In this document: positions 61,207-64,000 of the stretch, piece by piece
Layout: each line of letters starts with the position of its first letter
Numbering within the stretch: the stretch's first letter is position 1
Assembly (NCBI GenBank): GCA_907164885.2
Contig: OU015492.1
Coordinates: 188,119,338 to 188,183,337, forward strand
Length of the DNA: 64,000 bases
Source: Dolomedes plantarius
Taxonomy: Eukaryota > Arthropoda > Arachnida > Araneae > Dolomedidae
Direction: 5' to 3'
Made by a program: the position numbers and the translations under genes
The notes under the pieces: model-generated
Database searches by the model: none
Seen by the model: only the letters and a program-made list of their open reading frames with translations
What the model was told of the DNA's origin: nothing

Positions 61207-63757
61207 AGGGTATTGATAAAACTAATAGCTTTTATATTAGTGAAACCAAATCTTGAAAAATCCTATAAATTTTTCGATTACATCTTATGATTTTAGAGAC
61301 GTAAATATGCATTTGAAACAGAATAAAAATATGTGTCGTTAAGTCGTTGATACGATTACAATATTTTATTGTTTTTAATATCATATATCAGAAGATTAAT
61401 AGCATATGTATGTTTTGCTCAGTTTTAACTCCGTAAATTAATTATAGCACCATTAACTTAATATTCTTTGAATTTTTTTAAGTTTTTCTCAATAACAAAT
61501 ATGTAATACGCTCGAAACTTAAGAAATCTTTTACTAATTTCTTCTAAATAACATAAAAAATCATATATGACAAACAAAATAAAATAATATCGTTATACTT
61601 AATTAGTTACACTCAAAATGTTTGGAAAATTTCTTTCGCGTGGGAAAAAAATTGTAATGTGTCTGTAATTATAAGAAAATGATGATTTAAAGAACAATGC
61701 ATGGCTAATCGCATTTAAAGATAAATTATGCACTTCATTTAGTTTCTATGAGACAAAAGAATTCTGTCTTTTAGAGTTATCTTAAACACAATTAATCAAA
61801 CACTTGCGCGCATGTAAAGAGTTCATAAAAGACTGAGCTCCGTTAAAGCAATCCATTATGTGTTTGTTGCCTGAATTTAGATGAATTATTAATATTCACA
61901 TGATTGATTGCATAACTTTGGTTAAATGCATTATTAGACACAATTTGCTGTAAACTAAAATCAGCAAGATTTTCAAAGAAACGAAACAAAATAAGTAAAC
62001 GAAAGGAAACAAGGAAATGAAACAAAATAAGTAAAGATTTAATTTTTAATATATTTAGTAGATTTATTTATTTGCTTTTAACTTCAGAAAAGTGATGGCA
62101 CAAGCTAATAACATGTGAATATACGAAAAGTGCTCCGTTATGTTTGTATTTAAAATTTGAGATTTTTCAGAATGTCCACTGTTTATCATAAAAAGTCTAG
62201 AACTCAACATGCATGAGTTTGCAAATACTTTCAGTGAGATTAGTTTAAGTTTAAGCCGACCTCCGCCTAATCTTATACGGCAAAATCCCTAACTATTTAC
62301 TTTGAATATCAGCGGCATAAAATATACTTTTAACACCGATTTGCATACGCAATATTATTATACAATGCTATACAATTAATTATAACATTTTGCAAATCAA
62401 TTTGTATACAATGCACTATAAATGCAATTCAATATATATACAATACACTATACAATATAATTTATGTACAATACACTATACAATGCAATTTATGTACGAT
62501 ACACTGTAAATACCATATATATACAATACAAGACTGGGCAAAATAAATCATAATTAATACTACATGTACCATACAACACAATGTATTATTATGGAAAGAC
62601 ATAAAATTATTGAAACCCATTGAGGTTGATTTTCTTCTTATTTTCTTGGTTTGACCCTTACACGGAATAGAAACCTAATAAAATGCAAAATAATGGGAAA
62701 TCAATGTGTGGAATTCTCTTAAAAAGCTAAAACTTTTTAGAAACAAATAATCCAATGACTTCTTCCATTCCGATTCCGACTAAAGGTGTTACATAAAATT
62801 GCTGGAGATGGAATGAAGAGGCAATAAAACACGACGATTAAACTGAGTGACAATTTTAAGCAACTACTATTGGATATTTTCAAAGTTCGTAAAGAAGTAA
62901 CTATGTCTAACTAAACTGGCTTTATTAGCCGAGGTAAGGCTGTAGGAAATTAGAAATATAACTCAATATATCAGCAAAATTTAAAGCCTTTTGGCGGGAG
63001 CATAAACTAAAGAGTGGTTAAGGCTGCTATGTACTAACCCCATTGGATTCGCTCACCTCAATGTTAACCTATGGAGAAAATGTGTCAACAGGTTGCCGAC
63101 TTGGATTCACAGATTTTTTTTTAAATTGCACACCGTCATAGAGAAATAAATTTTACATTTGTGTACATTTTTCGTTTTTAAAAAAATGCAATTAATATAT
63201 TGCATTTAAAATTTAAAATGAATGAATTTCAAATTAAAATTTAAATTATTCGGGGAAAAATCTGGTATAGTTTGTTTTAAACGCTAATAAATTCCTTCGG
63301 TGGATGAAATTTATGAAATGAATCCTGTAGCGCTTGGCAGAAAAATTCAGGCTATCTGACAATACCAATTTTATTTGATTATCAGCATTTATGTACCTGT
63401 AAATAGTTGACAAAAATGTAATTTTAAATGAAAATTTTGTGGGCAGAGCTTAACCCCCCCCCCTTTAGAGAGAGAGCCATTACAATCCCTCAAAATGTCA
63501 ATTCTAAAGGGGGGTGGAATTCTCAAACTGTCACCTGGACTCCTCCCACCACAAGAGTCTGCAAGAAGAGGGAAAGAGAAATACGATTTTTTTCGTAGTA
63601 CATAGCAGACTTAAGAAATGTATAATGAATTCCTTTTTCACTAATATAATACACGAACCTTATATCTTTAAACAAAAGAATATTAATTTCCAATCTACCC
63701 CAAGTACTCATTCCTAAAATTTGAGAAAAACCCTTTTTTTAGAATATCATTTGATTT
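61207..63757. other. AT-rich stretch with minisatellite and hairpin
   Basis: No gene. It includes the repeat at 62433-62540 and a hairpin in which 63458-63469 (CCCCCCTTTAGA) pairs exactly with 63503-63514. Confidence 0.45.
62433..62540. repeat. Minisatellite of about 28-30 bp units
   Basis: Three to four units of the form TATRTACAATACACTATACA plus a short AT tail, with substitutions. Confidence 0.8.
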
Positions 63758-63761
63758 CACT

Positions 63762-64000
63762 TCACTTAACTTGAACTCTTATCTGATCCTGCGTAGTCAG
63801 CTTCTTTAACTTTGCTTCCAACTCCGCTGCCAAGGAAAACACATCCAAACTCTTAACAAATTTCCTCCTACAATTTACACGTATCGTACTTAAAAGCCAC
63901 TCTCTCTGATCAGCATATGGTTAATATCTCCTTAACAACTCCACAGATTGTATGACGGCGAGGAAATCTGTTATAAGAAGACGCGACCTTATCTTGAGAA
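63762..64000 (-). pseudogene. Unrecognised coding-like stretch running off the window
   Basis: The minus-strand frame enters from beyond 64000, reading LKIRSRLLITDFLAVIQSVE and LLRRY. A TAA at 63921-63923 follows, then PYADQREWLLSTIRVNCRRK, FVKSLDVFSLAAELEAKLKK and LTTQDQIRVQVK, ending at TGA 63762-63764. About 78 codons of helix-prone, Leu/Arg/Lys-rich protein with balanced composition are hard to explain by AT-rich chance. The LAAELEAKLKKL part is coiled-coil-like. I do not recognise a family. It may be a decayed gene or retrocopy, or two exon pieces around a short intron. The start lies outside the window. Confidence 0.4.

Overview
The window looks like gene-poor, AT-rich intergenic or intronic DNA from an arthropod, most likely a spider. 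The assignment rests on family recognition, not on a search: the two Tc1-like copies have the protein style (start MPRRKQ, end NNGGYSGY) that I associate with orb-weaver genomes, and the jockey-like retrotransposon ORFs look like the same lineage. No complete host gene is visible. Three short stretches could be host exons (minus strand near 17.19-17.34 kb, plus strand near 30.11-30.25 kb, and minus strand running off the right edge at 63.76-64.0 kb). All three are weak.

Layout. 0-1.4 kb: end of a hAT element on the minus strand, with an internal duplication. 4.8-5.6 kb: a complete non-autonomous hAT element with an 8-bp target duplication. 6.5-6.8 kb: 3' end of a jockey-like element. 9.0-9.5 kb: a mariner-like element with inverted ends of more than 100 bp. 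10.2-10.5 kb: a retroelement tail ending in an (ACA)n repeat. 13.9-15.4 kb: a mariner on the minus strand, lengthened by an internal inverted duplication. 20.1-20.5 kb: a TTAA-flanked MITE. 21.5-27.4 kb: a nested block of jockey-like retrotransposon pieces, broken by a solo LTR, a Tc1 copy and (TA)n arrays. 29.0-30.0 kb: a piggyBac-like element and a small MITE. 31.1-32.5 kb: a second Tc1 copy in opposite orientation, with a single stop codon in its ORF. 34.4-38.0 kb: an array of related mariner-type MITEs, one carrying a pogo element. 38.3 kb: a reverse transcriptase scrap. 38.7-39.2 kb: two foldback MITEs end to end. 43.1-43.8 kb: an internally deleted Tc1 relative. 45.7-46.2 kb: a Tigger/pogo MITE. 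47.8-49.4 kb: a large palindrome with arms of about 0.55 kb. 50.3-51.2 kb: a SINE-like piece plus LTR end and gag of a Gypsy-type element. 52.0-52.9 kb: a Helitron-like element. 54.8-55.1 kb: a MITE. 59.5-61.1 kb: a second cluster of jockey-like fragments on both strands.

Between these lie AT-rich stretches in which I see no gene. Long (TA)n arrays recur and often start exactly at a transposon end. Every transposase or polyprotein ORF seen is broken by stops, frameshifts or deletions, so these pieces do not act together as a functional system. The value of the window is its record of nested insertion. Several events can be read directly because an insertion restores a reading frame, a target duplication or an empty site when removed. 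All calls come from reading the sequence by eye. TIR and TSD limits are usually good to a base, while ORF-fragment limits are approximate.
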